DNA from: Planctomycetaceae bacterium
GTDB taxonomy: Bacteria > Planctomycetota > Phycisphaerae > Phycisphaerales > SM1A02
Direction: 5' to 3'
Assembly (NCBI GenBank): GCA_027488265.1
Contig: JAIYCA010000355.1
Coordinates: forward strand, 1-6,952
Length of the DNA: 6,952 nucleotides
The position numbers and the translations under genes are program-made. A model generated the notes under the pieces. The model was not told the origin of the DNA, did not search any database, and saw only the letters and a program-made list of their open reading frames with translations. Below are positions 5,438 to 6,952 of this stretch, piece by piece. How positions within the stretch are numbered: the stretch's first letter is position 1; each line of letters begins with the position of its first letter.

Positions 5438-5510
5438 CCACACGCAACGTCTCGGGACGCACGGCATCATCCTCTCGCGCTGCGCTTCGCTCCGCGCTCG
5501 CAATCTACCG

Positions 5511-6008
5511 CTATTCTTCATCAAACAATCGCGTCTGCTCGGGCAAATCGCGTGGTGACTCCTGCACGTCTTTCACTTCCGCCGCGAGATCCTCGATCGT
5601 GCGGAAGTCCTCGTGCTCGCTCGCAAATCGGATGTACGCGATGTCGTCAATCGCGCGCAACTTCGCAGCAACACGCCGTCCAACCTCAACCGATGCAACT
5701 TCACGCTCAAACTCGCGATTGAGGCTGTCTTCGATCTCGCGGACGATTTGAGCCTTTTTCTCCGAGGAAATCGGGCGTTTTCCGCAGGCCGCGAGAATGC
5801 CGCGCATCACGTTGTCAGGATTAAACGGCACGCGCGTTCCGTCGCGCTTCACGACCGTGAGTTTGTCGGCGCGTTCGAAGCGTTCGTACGTCGTAAATCG
5901 ACGCTTGCACTGATTGCACTCGCGCCGGCGACGCACCGCCGTTCCACCATCCGCTTCGCGTGAATCAATCACACTGTCATCGTCGGCCTTACAGAATGGG
6001 CAGATCAC
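5511..6008 (-). CDS. nrdR: Transcriptional repressor NrdR of ribonucleotide reductase genes
   Basis: NrdR senses ATP/dATP through an ATP-cone and represses ribonucleotide reductase operons at paired NrdR boxes. The 165-residue product matches the usual length of 150-170. The N-terminal zinc ribbon is intact, with C3xxC6 and C31xxC34. It is followed by the basic RRFTTYERFE segment (36-45), the ATP-cone opening TVVKRDG (51-57) and the family motif AYIRFASEHEDF (124-135). The C-terminus ends in an acidic tail. The GTG start at 6008-6006 puts the first cysteine at residue 3, as in other NrdR proteins that begin M-x-CPFC. It overlaps the stop of the upstream beta-helix gene by four bases (GTGA), so translation is probably coupled. 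No ribonucleotide reductase gene is in the window, so targets lie elsewhere. I saw no AT-rich NrdR-box palindrome here. Confidence 0.97.
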   Translation of the reverse strand: MICPFCKADDDSVIDSREADGGTAVRRRRECNQCKRRFTTYERFERADKLTVVKRDGTRVPFNPDNVMRGILAACGKRPISSEKKAQIVREIEDSLNREFEREVASVEVGRRVAAKLRAIDDIAYIRFASEHEDFRTIEDLAAEVKDVQESPRDLPEQTRLFDEE

Positions 6009-6952
6009 GGCGTTTGCTCCTTCGAAAATGCCGGCGTGGCTGGCGCGCTCGTTTTCGGCTGTTCGTCCAACAACGGCTCTTTCGGACCATACGGCCCCAT
6101 GACGATCGTGTCGCGGCCGCGCAGCGCAAGACGCGCGCCAATCGGTCGCGCCGTACCCGGCAGCGCATCAAGTGGTGCCATCACACGGGCGAGATCCGCG
6201 TCCGCAGTCCGCCACGCGACGCGCGCCGCCTCGACTGCCGCCGCGTTGACCTTCTCCGCGCCTTCTGGCTTCGCTTCTTTCACAATCTGTTCCACGACTT
6301 CTTTCACGCACTTTTCGAACGTGTTTTCAACCACAATCGTTCGGAGCGCGCCGCGCAGTTCGACCGCGATTCCCTCGTCATTGAAGCGATTCTCGACCAC
6401 CGCATTGTCCACGCACGCACTCCCGTTGGCGAGTGTCCATGGCAACTTCGCGAGGCCAGGATCTTCGTCATCCCAGAACGCGACCCCGACGCGACTGCCG
6501 CGAAATCCGTTGCGTGCAACGCGCACACGCTGTGCGTGCTCTGCGGCGATATCGCCCGCAACGTTCTTCTCAAAGTCATTTCCAAGGATGCGCGAATCAC
6601 GCGCGTATCCAAACCACACGCCGTTGATTCCGTTTTCAACGAAGCGGTTCGCGACCACCGTGTTGTCGAAACTAAACGTCATCTCGAGGCCGTGGGCGGC
6701 GGCATAGGAGAGATCGTTCAGCGCGAAGAGGTTGCCATTGCAACCACGACCGCGATACCACGCGTCGAGATTTGCCGTGCCTTCTGCGTCGAAATCGATT
6801 TTCGACGAAGGCGAAGGCTTCTCGCCGAGCGCTTCGCGACCCGTGAAACCAAAGACGCCGTCGCCACCGTGCGTGGCACTGTTGAGCGCCACGACATTCC
6901 GCGAGCACTGCTCAAACATCAAAATTCCGGCGGAATCCTGGCCTCGGTTGTA
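6005..6952 (-). CDS. Right-handed parallel beta-helix repeat protein (5' end beyond window)
   Basis: 315 C-terminal residues are visible and the frame stays open to the window edge, so the true start lies outside. Residues about 1-212 hold repeating rungs of roughly 20-25 residues with the Asn-rich pattern of PbH1 repeats: SRNVVALNS (18-26), GNLFALND (73-80), NTVVANRFVENGINGVWFG (97-115), SRILGNDFEKN (120-130), NAVVENRFNDEGIAVEL (183-199) and TIVVENTFEKC (205-215). These resemble NosD/pectate-lyase-like helices that bind or cut polysaccharides, but no catalytic residues can be assigned. After the helix come a charged helical stretch (about 218-258), a GRDTIVMGPYGP segment (279-290) and a Thr/Pro/Ala-rich tail. 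Such proteins are usually exported, but the signal peptide, if any, is not in view. The gene overlaps nrdR by four bases and probably shares its transcript, an unusual partner for a regulator. Confidence 0.85.
   Translation of the reverse strand, partial: YNRGQDSAGILMFEQCSRNVVALNSATHGGDGVFGFTGREALGEKPSPSSKIDFDAEGTANLDAWYRGRGCNGNLFALNDLSYAAAHGLEMTFSFDNTVVANRFVENGINGVWFGYARDSRILGNDFEKNVAGDIAAEHAQRVRVARNGFRGSRVGVAFWDDEDPGLAKLPWTLANGSACVDNAVVENRFNDEGIAVELRGALRTIVVENTFEKCVKEVVEQIVKEAKPEGAEKVNAAAVEAARVAWRTADADLARVMAPLDALPGTARPIGARLALRGRDTIVMGPYGPKEPLLDEQPKTSAPATPAFSKEQTP

Larger units (their letters stand above)
4996..5510. other. Repeat-rich convergent intergenic region, no gene seen
   Basis: This 515-base stretch lies between the ends of frr and nrdR, which point toward each other. 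Short open frames occur on both strands but resemble no family and run through palindromic repeats, so I do not call a gene. The left half holds two copies each of a 47-bp and a 22-bp palindromic element. The right half holds three further hairpins. From about 5471 to 5505 is a GC-rich run containing GCTGCGCTTCGCTCCGC. An inverted relative, GGAGCGCAGCGAAGCC, lies at 5264-5279. It probably serves both genes as a transcription end region. Confidence 0.7.

Noticed and set aside
4949..5462. Open frames of 78-134 codons on both strands through the frr/nrdR gap.
   Set aside because: They run through palindromic repeats, overlap one another, are Arg/Ser-rich and have no recognisable domain or ribosome binding site.

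Overview
The window is a GC-rich bacterial chromosome segment with six complete or nearly complete genes and two genes cut by the window edges. Several traits point to a planctomycete, possibly of the Phycisphaerae group. There is a von Willebrand factor A (VWA) protein whose Gly-rich linker runs straight into the MIDAS strand, next to an ExbB/ExbD pair. There is also a secreted Ala-rich helical protein and a right-handed beta-helix protein. Gene starts lack clear Shine-Dalgarno sequences and pyrH and frr are arranged divergently. The lineage call is inference from protein style, not a phylogenetic result.

Positions 1-4329 are all read on the minus strand, in the order pyrH (UMP kinase), VWA protein, secreted helical protein, ExbB-type subunit, ExbD-type subunit (truncated by the window start). 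The VWA and helical genes share a 4-base ATGA overlap. The VWA protein carries a TonB/TolA-like membrane anchor with an SxxxH pair and a Pro-rich stalk, but ends in a VWA domain instead of a TonB C-terminal domain. With the adjacent ExbB/ExbD motor, this suggests a proton-motive-force-driven machine that works a VWA domain in the periplasm. It is the best candidate here for a little-described system. A tandem array of seven 12-bp units lies between pyrH and the conserved part of the VWA gene and makes the VWA start uncertain.

Positions 4330-4428 are a divergent promoter region. pyrH reads left with a TTGACC-N17-TGCAAT promoter ending 6 bases before its ATG. frr (ribosome recycling factor) reads right with an extended -10 element ending 9 bases before its ATG. 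Both transcripts may be leaderless or nearly so. A perfect 7-bp inverted repeat holds the pyrH -35 element.

Positions 4996-5510 are a 515-base convergent gap between frr and nrdR. I see no gene in it, but it is packed with palindromic repeats: a 47-bp element in two copies, a 22-bp element in two copies, and several other hairpins, many with three-base loops. This looks like a cluster of REP-like or dispersed palindromic elements that may also terminate transcription.

Positions 5511-6952 read on the minus strand. A right-handed parallel beta-helix protein (its start lies beyond the window) overlaps nrdR, the ATP-cone/zinc-ribbon repressor of ribonucleotide reductase genes, by 4 bases (GTGA). 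No rRNA, tRNA, CRISPR array, transposase or phage gene is visible.
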